64,000 bases of DNA from Anticarsia gemmatalis. Taxonomy: Eukaryota > Arthropoda > Insecta > Lepidoptera > Erebidae. Below the pieces are notes generated by a model. It was not told the origin of the DNA and searched no databases. It saw only the letters and a program-made list of their open reading frames with translations. Position 1 is the stretch's first letter. Each line of letters begins with the position of its first letter. A program made the translations under genes and the position numbers. The stretch covers positions 1,736,001 through 1,800,000 of the forward strand of contig NC_134766.1 of assembly GCF_050436995.1 (NCBI RefSeq), in the 5' to 3' direction. This document shows positions 23,763-36,100 of the stretch, one piece after another.

Positions 23763-24984
23763 GAAAAGTGAAAACGTATCTAATATTGCACCGGAATTTA
23801 ATAAGCATTAATGAAAAATTATAAATTTCCACGTCGTATTATCGCCTAATCGTTTCAGCGCAGGTTACACTGGCCGTGGTCGCAAATTAATTGGATCCCC
23901 GCTCTCTGATGTACACGTATCTTGTTCAATGTAACGTCAAACACACCGAAATATAAAGTGCAAGTTCGCGTTAATTGTTGTGTTAATTACAATAGTATTA
24001 GTAAACAAAAAAATACAATATAATTATGACTTTTTCAAATACTTTGTACGAAGTAAAAAAATACATTGAAGACATTTATTTACAAAAATATAATTTAAGG
24101 GTGTTATGAAACACTAATAGATTAGATTCTGAAGCAATATTTAGTTACTTTTTATTCTAAAACTTTTGCGGGATCGGGATTTACTTGGAAAAACCGCGAT
24201 TTTATAAATAAAGTTCTCGCAAAATCAGTTGCATGCCATCAACTAACATTAAATATTAAAACATGAGCATCAAAAGAAACATTTAGTTGTTTTTTGTCGA
24301 AAAAATTTAGGCTTGAACTTCTTGGTTCACCTGTGAATGAGTAGACAGACAGACATACAAACTGTCGCTCTTCTTATGTTACAAAAGTATAGATTCCCTG
24401 ATATATTTCATTCATAGACTCACAATATTCGTGCTACCCCATGCATAGATGTCATCAAATTAGATCTAGTTTTGTTCGTCACATCCTACTATTTACATAA
24501 CACGACCATTTCGAGAGATTGAGAAAAGAAACCCGTGTGGTTTGTTCTGTGTTATTATCTTATACTACCTTTGTGGAAATATTTGAACCCAAAGAACTTC
24601 GAATAAAGGTGAATCTCGAAGCTAAAAAGGCTCAAGTCAAAAATACTTACTCTGTCATAACTTTTGCAATGCTTTTTTGCTCAGCTTACGACATCAGCAA
24701 TTATTGCACCCTGTGTTAAAATGTATTTTCGAGTGTGTTCTGGATAGTATTAGAATAATACTTACTTTTTTCTAATGTTGGTGCAATTTTTATTAACTGT
24801 GAAACTCTACACGTTTGGCGCAATGGTTGAGGCTATCTTGCCACTCCTAAAGTAGTTGTTCAAATTGCAAGGGGAACAGTTTCATATATATTTTCTTAAA
24901 CTTACTCGTGCATATTATGTTTTATACAAACACCAATGATTTTGTAGCTAATGGAAATAGAGTGGCATAAAAAAAACAAGTTTA

Positions 24985-26520
24985 GTTAAATAAATATTGT
25001 TTATTAATTTCATTTTTTATTTTTACACGCTAAAATCACAGATTTGTAAAATTAATTTATGAATACCTTATTATAATAAATATTAATTACAAATACTGAA
25101 ACGTTACTCATGTTGAAGGAGTTTAAAAGTTTGTCTAGAGCTTCAAAATACATATGTAATTATTATAATGAGCTTCAATTAATCGGTAAGACTGCTTGTC
25201 AGACTTTCAAACTTCTTTTTATTGCACTTGAGTGACATTTCATTATTCGGATTTGATGTTTCAATAAAACAACGAAGGCGCTAGACGCAAGATCGACGTA
25301 TAAGTACTTGATGCCCAAAGATCTTTATCACTTCGTAAAAATAACATAATTATGTACAGGTTTTTGTTGTTATTATTACTACATTAAATATTTATGACAC
25401 CATATCTTAAACCCGTGTTTAAAACAATACTAATCTAATCTAATATGTACAATTTGTACTAAAAATATGTCACACTTATTATGAAACTTTTATAAACTAC
25501 CCAAAATCTCTTCTATTTCGAAAGAAGCCTTCGAGAAGTCTTCCCGAGCAGTGGAACAGTAGCAAGGCTCGATTCATGATTGATTTATTTATCGTATTAC
25601 AATACTATGTTAACAAATTATCATCTTCTTCATTACTGTTCCTAATAAGGCAATATTAGACTTTCTTTTAGTCAACTACGCTGTCAAAATGGTGGCTGGA
25701 GACTACCTATAATTACTTGAAAACCTTTTTAAAGTCCTCTCAGGCATGCAAGATCTTCTCCCGATGATTTATTTCGTCATTAAAAGCAGATATACATATA
25801 AACCTTTGATTGCAATTTTAAAATCTGAAAATATTTTCAAGTCTTTTAAAAACTATTCGTTTAATACTAACTGACAATTCAATCAGTATTAATAAAGTTT
25901 TAACTCTTTGTTATTTGATTCTTGTGGAAAATTTTAAGCTTCTTATACAAGCTCGGTTCAAACTTAAAAATAATTTTAAGTTACTTCGAAAGCATGTCTG
26001 AGAGTTCTTTACAGGGTCTTGAGGGTAAAGAAAATAATAAGAGCAAACATGAACGGCGTCGGGGAATTAAGGCCTAACTGTCTTTCACTCTAGAAGGTTC
26101 CCTGACCAGCTTTGGGTTAATACAATAACTATATCACGCTGTACAATTTTAACTATTTCAAAAACTTACATAAATATAAATCTATGAAATAAATTAACTT
26201 TTTATGAAAGACTTGCCTATAAAACTCTACAATGATCTTTCACGCAAGTGCAGCTCAAATGAACATTTTAAACAGGATTGAAATTCTACTGTCTGGAATC
26301 CGTATTGTATATCTAAGTTGACAATAATATGATAGCCACTAAGTTATACATTGCGGCTTTGACATAACACACTCCTCGCCAACATTCTAGAACATAAACA
26401 ATGAACTACATAGTGGCTACCAAATAGTTATCAACTGAGATACACAACAATCCCTCTGGTAGTTATAACAGAGGACTTTCAAACTCTCACGAATTCTGAC
26501 TACACTCGCGAAATCAAATT
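24985..26520 (-). other. Possible lipase 3' UTR and downstream region
   Basis: No strong AATAAA follows the TAG closely on the minus strand. Candidates are rc TTTATT at about 25764 and 25583, and a dense AATAAA/ATTTATT cluster at about 24988-25015. A foldback MITE lies at 26316-26446, within about 75 to 210 bases of the stop. A degenerate SINE type A tail is at about 26060-26105. The true poly(A) site cannot be chosen from sequence alone. Confidence 0.25.
26316..26446. mobile_element. Foldback MITE family K, degenerate, next to lipase stop
   Basis: AAGTTGACAATAATATG, ACATTGCGGCTTTGACATAA and AGTTATCAACTGAGATACAC match the family in order. It lies 75-205 bases 3' of the stop codon, so it is probably transcribed in the 3' UTR. 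Confidence 0.6.
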
Positions 26521-27193
26521 CTACACAACAAATCCATCATCATCATTTATCCGACTAATAACTGACGTATAAATCTCATTTTCCTCCTTCAACCCATCTT
26601 TTCCTTTATAATAAGGAAACTCATTATTCGTAGCCAAATAATATATCCCTGGCCTATCAAATTTAGTCTCTAACCCTAGATAATTCGTCTGCGTATTGTT
26701 GAAACACTGAGCAAACCTTGCCTCCTGTACCGTATTACATTGCACTGCTATAAACTGCTTCGGATGTTCCAACGCTTGCCAGAAATAGATCAACGCTCTA
26801 ACATGACTACAGACTACTAAACAAGGAATATATGGGATATCACTTGGTTGAAATTCACCTCCATTTACGTATATATCTATGTGTCCTAACGTCTCAGCTA
26901 TACCAAAACCATCGATATTTGTATGAATGATGTCTACCCTTTCGGCGTCTGTTTTGTAAAGTTTGTATTCTGGGGTCAAAGCTCTGTAGCAGGGTCCAGC
27001 TGGGTCCAAACCTGTGATTCTGGAAGGTTTTTTTCCTGTTGCTTGGTAGAAATGTTTAGCGGCGTATGCTACTACGTGAGCTCCTAGGCTGGCACCGACT
27101 AGTTCCAGGTTTTCAGCTTCTAAACCATGTTCTGTAAGTTTCACGAGGAATTCACCCATTTTCTTGCCGATGAATCTTGTGAGACGAACTGAT
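26521..27193 (-). CDS. Lipase terminal exon: catalytic core to stop
   Basis: The acceptor CTTCTTCCAG opens the exon. The first base completes Lys144, then SVRLTRFIGKKM leads into the long open frame ending at TAG (26523-26521). All three catalytic residues lie here: Ser179 in GASLG, Asp207 in GLDPAGP, His274 in CSHVR. Cys210, Cys268, Cys272, Cys296 and Cys306 could form the usual disulphides. The tail (DGLKEENEIYTSVISRINDDDGFVV) is acidic and has no added domain. A shorter product from the internal ATG at 27159 is possible in frame, but it would lack the signal peptide and oxyanion loop, so I reject it as the true start. Confidence 0.95.
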
Positions 27194-30100
27194 CTGGAAG
27201 AAGTAAATTAGATGTTGAATTGATACTTTTAAATGTAGGTGCTAAAGCATTATTATTATACCCGAATAGGGAGGATGTTTTTGTGTTTGTTTTTTCTTAA
27301 TCAAAAATTACGGCGCTCGACCATCTATGGAATAGAAAAAAAAACCTAATTGTTATCACCTGAGTTAAGACTTTATTAAATTTATTCGTACTTAATTGCA
27401 TAAATGTAAGCTGTTTGTTTATTTGTGCTACTTTCTCGTTAAACTACTAAACCTATTTAATTTTCTCACACTGATTATTATATCTATGAGATTTTCCGTG
27501 AGGACTACGGATATAAGCTATATTTATAACTATGTTTATGTAAGTATATTTATAGCCTTACTATGACCCTAAACGGAACCAGTCAGGTACTATTAGTCTA
27601 TAATAATAGTAATTATACATGTCAAAGGAGATATCATCTAAATTGCAGTTAATTATAAATCACCATGAAAAGCTTATGTCCGTCATGCACACTATAATTA
27701 TAACATTTTATGAAAGTCATGGTAACGTAAATAAACACTACTAGATAAATAGGAGATGTTCTTCAGAAAGGTCAACCGGCCAGAGCATGTCAATTGACAA
27801 GCTACTGTGCAGTACATTGCTGCTTTGACAGGAAGTATAAATTCAAATTCAAAATTATTTATTGCAACAAACATGGTTCAGAGTTCTTATTTATAATATA
27901 GTTTCACATATTTGGCCGTCACACGGCATGCAATATTTAATAACATTTTACATGTATTATATACCTAATTCTATTCGACATAATAATTATGGACATCATA
28001 TCTTATTATTTATATTATATTAAAAAAACAAACTTTAAATTAGGAAAACAAAATTATATTTTAAAACTATTTAGATAAATATTCTGCTATACTATAGCAA
28101 CATTTAGTAGTTAAATATTCTCTTAATTTATTCTTAAATATTTTTATTACACTAATATTGTAAAGGAAAAACCCAATGTACTGCATAATAACAACAATAC
28201 GCATACACTCATGAAGGTGCTCGCAAGTGACCGTCATGTAGGAAATATGTATTAATCTGAATAGGAAAAAATAAGTTACGAATCGTAGTACGACTCAGAA
28301 CAAATACTCGTGCTTATCTCAATCATATTTTTATTTTTTGCTTTATCCATGACTGTGTCCATTGCTGGGTAAAGGGATTCTTCCAGAAAGAGAGATGGGT
28401 TAGGCCATGAGTCAGCACGCAGATTGAAAGAGAAGAGGAGAGAGAACTGAACTAGATTGAGGGCATTGTATACCTTTGAAGACTGTTTTGTAACAACATT
28501 GTAACAGTGTTTTCTGCGAATTAATGAATGACTTATGACTGTTTTAAAAAATTCGAAAACCGATGTTGAAGCTTTTAACGTCACGACTGATCTCTGATAG
28601 AACAGGTGAAAGATATTTTTATTCACACATAACTTCGAAAATTCATTAATTTGCTGCTTTAAGTTTGAACCCACTACCACTAGCTCCAAAAGCAATTATT
28701 TAATTTACTCAGCTATTACGGCTCGTCAAACAAATACATGAAAACATATTTTCAATATGATTGCAATGTATACAAAAATATGAGATAATCCTTCAATCAA
28801 GAGTGGCCTAGATATGAGTTCGGTGTAGCGTGAGTCGGTGAGTCGGTTGAGTCGGTTGAGTCGGCGTGAGTCGGTGTGAGTGGCCTAAAACTCAATTGGT
28901 CACAATAATACGCAATAACAGCCAATAAGCCCACATCTGCGCAAACAGGATCATAAGCTTACGTAGTGATGTGTCTTGTACCGATATCGATATCGACGTC
29001 TGTCAAAGTCAAATATGCTTTCTTTCATAAACTTTAACAAGTGTTTGAAATCGTCAAAATATTTTTTATCTACCACCGTTTCGGAAGCTGTTGCTCGTGA
29101 GAAGAAACGGCAAGAAACTCACGGCTTGCTCTTTTTGAATGTCAATATTTCCATATTAAATATGTATTATACTTATATTCCATATAAGTGAAATGGTGGT
29201 AGAGAATTAATTCACGTTGTGGCTGCCATTTTGTTAAACATCGACTTTATTATTACTTCTAATTTTAAAGAATGTTCTTTGGTGGTTCTATCCGTCTAGC
29301 ATTCAAATGGACTAGGATAAAAGTGGCCAGAATAAAAAAAATATCCCAATGAAAGTCACGAGTACTTTCAACAACAAAAATAACGCGTTTTACACCAGCC
29401 AGTATTAATTATTACGGATACGACCCATCACTAGCATTGCTCAAAGCTTATAAGCTGTTGATATTCCATAGTTCCATCGATGAACAATAGATGGCGTTTC
29501 AGGTTCCTATTAAATTCATAAGCTAGTGCGATTGTTAGTTATTTAAAGTGTTTATGAATAAACTAATATTGTCTAGAATCCTTACACTTCCTTACTTACA
29601 GCTTACTAATATTATAAATGTTAAACTTTATCATTATTTTTATCTGTTACGCTTTCACGGCTAAACCACTGGACCGATTTAGATAAAATTTAGCATGTCT
29701 ATAGTTGAAGGTCTAGGATCAAACTTTCGTACTTGAAAGATCAAAGATCGCGAGCAGAGTCGCGGGTATAAACAAGTTCTTTATAAAACTATATTTACTT
29801 CCAAAGATATATTAACAACACTATTTTTAAGAACTCCTTATCTTAATACGACGGCAGTATCACCAAACTTAGGGCTAATTTATCACCAAGGATTCGAACT
29901 ATGGACCTTAGGGCGATAAATTTTGCTTATACTGTCGGAATTCATACAGGGATAGCGAGATAAGGCCGGGTACACATACGCGATTGTCACGATAAGACGA
30001 TCTATGACAGACACGACAAATCGGATCATCTTTGATATGGGTACTTTGATTTTGATCACTTCATTTGTATGTATGAGGGTTAACGATAAATTATCGTTTA

Positions 30101-33100
30101 TATAGTAAACGTGGTTCTTTCAAAAACCCAGTTAGGGATTTTCTATTGATTCTATGGCATTTCAATAGTATATATGACGTTGCACAGTGATTTTGGGTTC
30201 TAATTCCCGATAATACCTGGCATTCACATAGTTACACAGGTGTCCAAAAAACAATTTAGTTAATTTGTATGGTACTAAAGTAAAACTGTGCATAAAAATT
30301 TAGAACACAGACTTCCGTAGCGACATTTAGAAATGCCGATACAGAATGGTTAGGTCAAAAAAAAATCTGTCGAAATTAACGTTAAAAGAATTCTATTAGG
30401 ATACCTACCCAGAACATACATATATTGTATTGATTTTAGGAATTGTCTACATAATTGTGTGCAATGAAAGCAAAACTTTCTGATAAATTTATAACTTGTA
30501 AAAGTAGACTTACTTCGGATAGATATATGTGAGAAACGCCAGGGTTTCAGATATGAAGACATTGTACCCTCGCTTGGAGTACGAAGTGCCTAACGCTTGT
30601 GAGAACGGGAACGCAGAACTGTCGAAGAAACCCACAGCGTATAACACTGTCTTCTTATTCTTTAAATCTGAAAGTAAAAGAGCATATTAATTTTGACAAC
30701 GTTTATAGAAAAGTGATGAAAAAGTGATCTGGACATCCCAAGTCCACAGCGCTTATAACCTTTGCAGAGATCGTTTTATCAATAACTTCATCAGAAATCA
30801 CATATAGAGAAATATATGGTCCACAAATATTTTATTTGAGTCTTGTAAACAACAAAAACAACCCAGGCACTATATATTTCTAGAGATATTATTACTTTAT
30901 TTGATAGAAAACAAAAATCATCCATTGACCAGCTCGGTGAAAATCGATGTATAGCGGAATCCTATACTATATTATAATATCATGTATTGTGTACAAGTCG
31001 CGTTTTAACATCGTCAATTGGATCTAGTTGTTCTCTATATTCGTTATTTGTTCCTACGTTTTTCAAAGACCCCGCAAGCCGCGATATCATTTTCAATCGT
31101 CTGACCGTTACCTAACAATGGAAATTTCAAGCTTAAACTACTCAATTTTGACAATACCTTCAAACACAAAGCCTAAAAGCTATCACTAATTTTGTCGCAA
31201 AATTACCACAACACAAATTAATCACATTGCACGGACATTGTCGACTGCGTATCTGCTAAAAGAGGTATTAAAGCGGATAGCATGAAATTTGTCAGTTCGA
31301 TAATTGCTATGTGAAAAGCTGTAGGATACTTAATTTGGATAGTTAAGAGCAAAATACGTTTTCGTTAAAACAGCAATAAGTGTTTGATAAAATAAGGCAT
31401 TGTTTTTAATTATGTTAAATAAGTTGTGGTGTGATTGGCTTAGGTAGATTTACACCGGGTTAAGATAATAATATTCACTAAAATCCTACTACTATCCTAC
31501 TAATATGCGAAAGTTTGTGTCACCAGGGACATGTGGGCTTATCACATATCTCAGTAGGCAACTAGTGTACTTCAAATTGATAGTCACTATTCAGTTCATT
31601 GCTGCTTTGACGTAACGTGTTCACTATATTCTAAGGGAGAAAACAATGTACAGCATAGTGCCTTTTAAATAGCTGTCAACAGAGATAATTGCGTGATAGC
31701 CCTCCGGATATTTCTACCCCGGAAGCTATAAAGTTATAAACACAACCTATATGTTGTATAAAATACTTCAAAACAAGAAAATCTGTTTAAATAAAAACCG
31801 TTTCATACAAGCTTGAAGTTTTATTCTTCATACGTCCACCCCGGAAGCGCTCGCAATACAAAAGAAATCCTTTATTCTCCCAACGAACGGTTGATATGAA
31901 AAGTCGTCCTTACATGTATTACAGGCAATTTTGCAAACTTGTATCGCGCTATGAATAATATATGAGGGTAGGTAGCGTTGTCACACACTTGCTGCTATTG
32001 AATTTGTCATGGATAAAGGAATCCGTCAAGCGCGAACGGGTTCTGTGTTGTATGAAAATTTTCGGACAGTTAGATTTCAATCTATTGGATTTTCCGTATT
32101 AGAGATTCCCACTTCATAAAAAATTGAGGATGTATTATGGGACTTTACATGGTTAAATTTTTTGACGTTTCGGCGCTGGTTACCGCCTTTTTAGTCGCAA
32201 CTAGCTGTGGTCAGTCTATGACCACAACATCTCTTTCAATAAATAATTATTTTTCTTAGTCAGTAGTCAACGTTATGTCAAAGTACTGTTTAAACCACCT
32301 GAAAGATCTTTAACGTTATATTACGACAGTTATAATAGTAGACATTAGACAACAGGGGCGTCTTTTTACGTGTATTTTGAAGCACGGAGACCCCTAGTTC
32401 AGATACCAATAAGTAACCACCTATCTATGGAAAGCCTAACCGCTAAGCACAGCTAACCATGAGCGCCGCATTATTAAATTACCTATACTCCGAGTCAAAT
32501 GTCATACAAAATGCAAGTATAAAAATGAAATTAAATCATGGGTACCCACAATCTTTTGTTGATTTAAGGAACCTATATAAGGTAGTGTCAGCCAAGTAAT
32601 ACAAGCATGTTCATCCCACTCAAAAGTTCAAGGGTTCACAGCCTAAAGCATCACAACAAAGAATTCACGTTATGTGTGTATTAAAATTATCACTTGCTGT
32701 AACGGTGAACAATGAAAACAGTGACCTTGCATTATTAAGAGCTCTTTAAAAGTAGTTTTGAAGGAATGCTATCCATATTTAGCTGGAGTGGTCAAGGCCT
32801 AAACCCTTTGTGTCTTCGCTAGCTGACCCACGCGTCTTTACTCGTGTAAAATGATGTATCAATTGTTTGAGCCGATTAGAAACAGAGTCTTATCAAAAGT
32901 AGGACATATGTATTTGATTCTATGTAATGACAAAAATGGCAAAATCTGTACGGCGGTTTAAGTGTAAAAACGAATAAGAAAGATTTTACATTGGTAATAC
33001 TAATATGTAAAAGTCCTTGATCTGCAATTAGCCAGCATGGTAGAGTCAAGGCCAAACACCTTAATTTCGATAATAGACCCTTTTCCAGCAGTGGCAGTTT

Positions 33101-36100
33101 AAAAAAAACAATTTTAGAATGGCCTGTTGATCAATAAATAAAGTTTTTGTTCATCTAGAAAGGAACTCTAACTAATATATTGAAATAAAATCACGTCATC
33201 AGTTTGCAAGAGAGAAAAGCCAAAAAAATGTGACCATCAAAGATACGCGATAAATTTTATTTTTGACACAGGCTCGCAGGAAATTGTTTAACGAACCAAA
33301 ATGAACGCCGAACTACTTCGTTACTTCATTAATTTAATTAATAAAAGAGGAGTTATTGTAACGAAAAATATATGTGAAGTTGTCTGTTGTTTTTCTTTAC
33401 CAACATTGCATTTTTATTTTTGATTCTTTTGTAAGTAAAATTGTCGCAAGGAATTTTAAAAACAACACTTTATATAAACAAAAGTGTATTCAGATCCGAG
33501 ACAACTATTTGGAAATCACGCAAGTATTTGTTTTCTGAGGGTAATGAACCCAGCAGCAATGAAAAGAAAAAGTCTATCAAAATTATTAAATGCCTGACTC
33601 TGTCCGTGTTATCCCTACGATTGTCGATCCATTGTACAAGGTGTTGTCGGATGATTCTTATTCCTCAGTCATGATCAAAATTCCTTCATTCGTCAAAGTA
33701 TATATCTATGCCCTATATCCGGCGAAAGACTCGCCTTTATTACATAGCCTGGCCACAAGCAACAGCAAAAAAAAGTGAAATTATAAACAGATAAAACATA
33801 ATCTATTATTACAAAAAAATATGATTTATTCACAGAATAAAGAATAGTAGACATAATAATAGTTTTGTTTTTAATGCAAATTACGTAGTAACCAAACGAT
33901 TTAATATTCTAAACCTAGGTATAAATTATCTCACTTTACGTAAAAACTTGACTAGATAACAATCGTAATAGCTGACAATTATCTCGATCACGTCAAACCT
34001 TTGGACCAATATTTACACCTAACAAGAACTTAGAACTAAGATCTATAGTCCAACATCTTGGTAGAAAGCTTTGTATGCAAGGATCGTAGCAACCAGAGGT
34101 AAATGAAATTCAGAATTTAGAACATCAGTGACCCCCCAGGCTTATGTAGTTAACGGTGGCCTCTTTTATACAGCTACTTTATTTTGAAAGACCACTCCCG
34201 CACTATGAATTGCTCTTGTGTCGCGGGGACTTGTACAAACAACGGACACAAAGCACAGCCAGACCCGAAACAATTATTTGTGGATCGCACTAATAATTGT
34301 TCCGTGTGGGAATCGAGTCCCGACGCAATGGTAGCGGCGCAGTGACCTTAACCACTGCGCTACGGAGGCAGTCAGATATAAATCATGAATGCCAAGGCTC
34401 TCTATTATGTTGTCAGACTATATGATTAAATAGGTAATTTTATGAAAACAATGGACAGTTTTGTGAATCAGTTCACATACTTTTCTCAAAAGTCAATCGA
34501 TAAAAAAGTGGTTGAAGATTATGTGATTCGCGTCACGATGTTGAATTTTGACGTCAACAGCTGTATATGATTATAAATATGGGAGAATATGGACAAACTG
34601 TGTTCGTATTTACGAATTGTTTTTATCTCAATTATATTATTAGTAAATAAATACTACCAAACTAGAAGAACTTGTACTATGGTTTCGAGAAAACCGATAA
34701 TATAGTACTAAACATATTAATTAACATTGAATGTCAGAGGAAATATCTCTTGCTCATCACACTTATATTTGGCGTAAGTTGGATTCGTACCCACCACACG
34801 AGACACGGCGGTTTAGACGGCGAAGTAACTACGTTAACTATTACGCCAAACGTATATTTTATTAAATAGGTACTACATACCTATACTTTTATCCTTGGCC
34901 ACCGTCTTGGGGGCTGTTTCCACCGGGATCTGCTTCCTGAGGACCTGTCCCGAGCTGGTGATGCGGTGCATTGCGATCTGCAGCTGAGGCATCATGCGAG
35001 GACTGATGCTGGCATTCTTCAGTACTCCAGGACCTGAGGGTCAGAGCAGAACAGGTAATTAAACCGGCCAAGTGCTAGTCGGACTTGCGCATAAGGGTTC
35101 CGTACCATTATAATCAAAAGCACGTTTATTGTATGGGGACCCCCTTCATATATATTTTTTTTATTATTCTTTTAGTTGTTATAGCGGCAACGGAAATTCA
35201 TAATTTGTGCTTCCTAGCTATTAAGGTTTATAAGATACAGCCTGGTGACAGAAGAACAGACGGACGCTTAGACAGCGGAGAGTAGTAGGGTTCAGTTTTT
35301 ACCTTTAAGGTACGAAACACTTAAAAGGTCTTAAATTTTCTTATGAAAGGTTTTGTAAAAATGTATTAGAGACCCGCATGGTTTTGCTCGGATGTAATTT
35401 AGGTAAAGTAAATAGAATTTTGGGCTGGATTTTTTGGATAAAAATAGCTTATGTCAGCTTTCGATTCTTCTTTTGTGTACATGAAAACGTAAAAGCTTTA
35501 TATTATTAAGCAGTATTATGTATTTTTCGTATTCAGATTGTGGTCAACGTACTGTTAAAGTAGTTCTAGCCACCAAGCCCTTCGTTAGGCTAAACCACTG
35601 TCATCTCAATCGATAGCAGGTAACCCGCTTTTCGAAACACCAAAAACCATTGAGTTACCACCCATCCACAAAATGTTTACGCTCTCGATTTAAACAATCT
35701 GACTGAATCCCGCTCAACAATCCATCTGTGGAATATTCACTACTAAGGAAGCTTAACTTACTGAACATCTTACCATGTTATTAAATCATAAAGGTACGCC
35801 GTACGACCTTCGATCACACAATAATTTACTTTTATCATCTCAACAACAAATATTTATTTTCTTCAATACATTGTTTTTTATGCCTCTGTGGATTCATCGA
35901 ATTATATGTTATTTACTTTGAAAAACACGTGGATCGATACAATGGACACTTCAGAAGGTGATAATTTCATTTTATGTGTGTATTTATTATATAAACGCCT
36001 TTTATAGCATATAGTGTTGGCAGAAATGCACCCACATTATGCAGTTTAAAATATTTTTCCAATGTAAAAAGTGGCGAGTATCCCCATATTGCTATTTGCC

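Larger units (their letters stand above)
21780..24980. other. Intergenic downstream of the lipase
   Basis: Contains the repeats listed at 22200, 22885, 23450 and 23690. Frames at 22430, 22538 and 24519 are short and unsupported. The piece 23830-23960 is of mixed composition and unexplained. Confidence 0.45.
27194..30513 (-). other. Lipase intron 4
   Basis: About 3.3 kb. It includes a piece of foldback MITE family K (27788-27835), an AT-rich stretch starting with repeated AAATTCAAATTC (27840-28050) that resembles a retrotransposon 3' end, a degenerate SINE type A (28355-28440), a GAGTCGGT tandem run (28831-28887) and a Helitron-like fragment (29605-29780). The 139-residue open frame at 28276-28695 overlaps the SINE piece and has no coding character. 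Confidence 0.7.
30668..34880 (-). other. Lipase intron 3
   Basis: About 4.2 kb. It contains a foldback MITE (31535-31702) that interrupts a Helitron 5' end (31480-31527), a bipartite SINE-like piece (32345-32460), SINE type A pieces (32600-32825, 33010-33108) and a SINE type C on the minus strand (34183-34373). Short open frames around 33441-33778 lack splice sites or recognisable motifs. Confidence 0.75.

Noticed and set aside
27157..27159. ATG at 27159 as the lipase start
   Set aside because: The frame stays open upstream to a good splice acceptor, and joining to three further exons adds a signal peptide and the missing core strands.
28276..28695. 139-residue open frame on the minus strand
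   Set aside because: It crosses a SINE type A fragment, has no family motif and lies inside a lipase intron without splice support.
33441..33778. Overlapping 77- and 62-residue frames
   Set aside because: They overlap each other in different frames, lie within a lipase intron and show no family motif. The second has a slightly protein-like start, but nothing else supports it.
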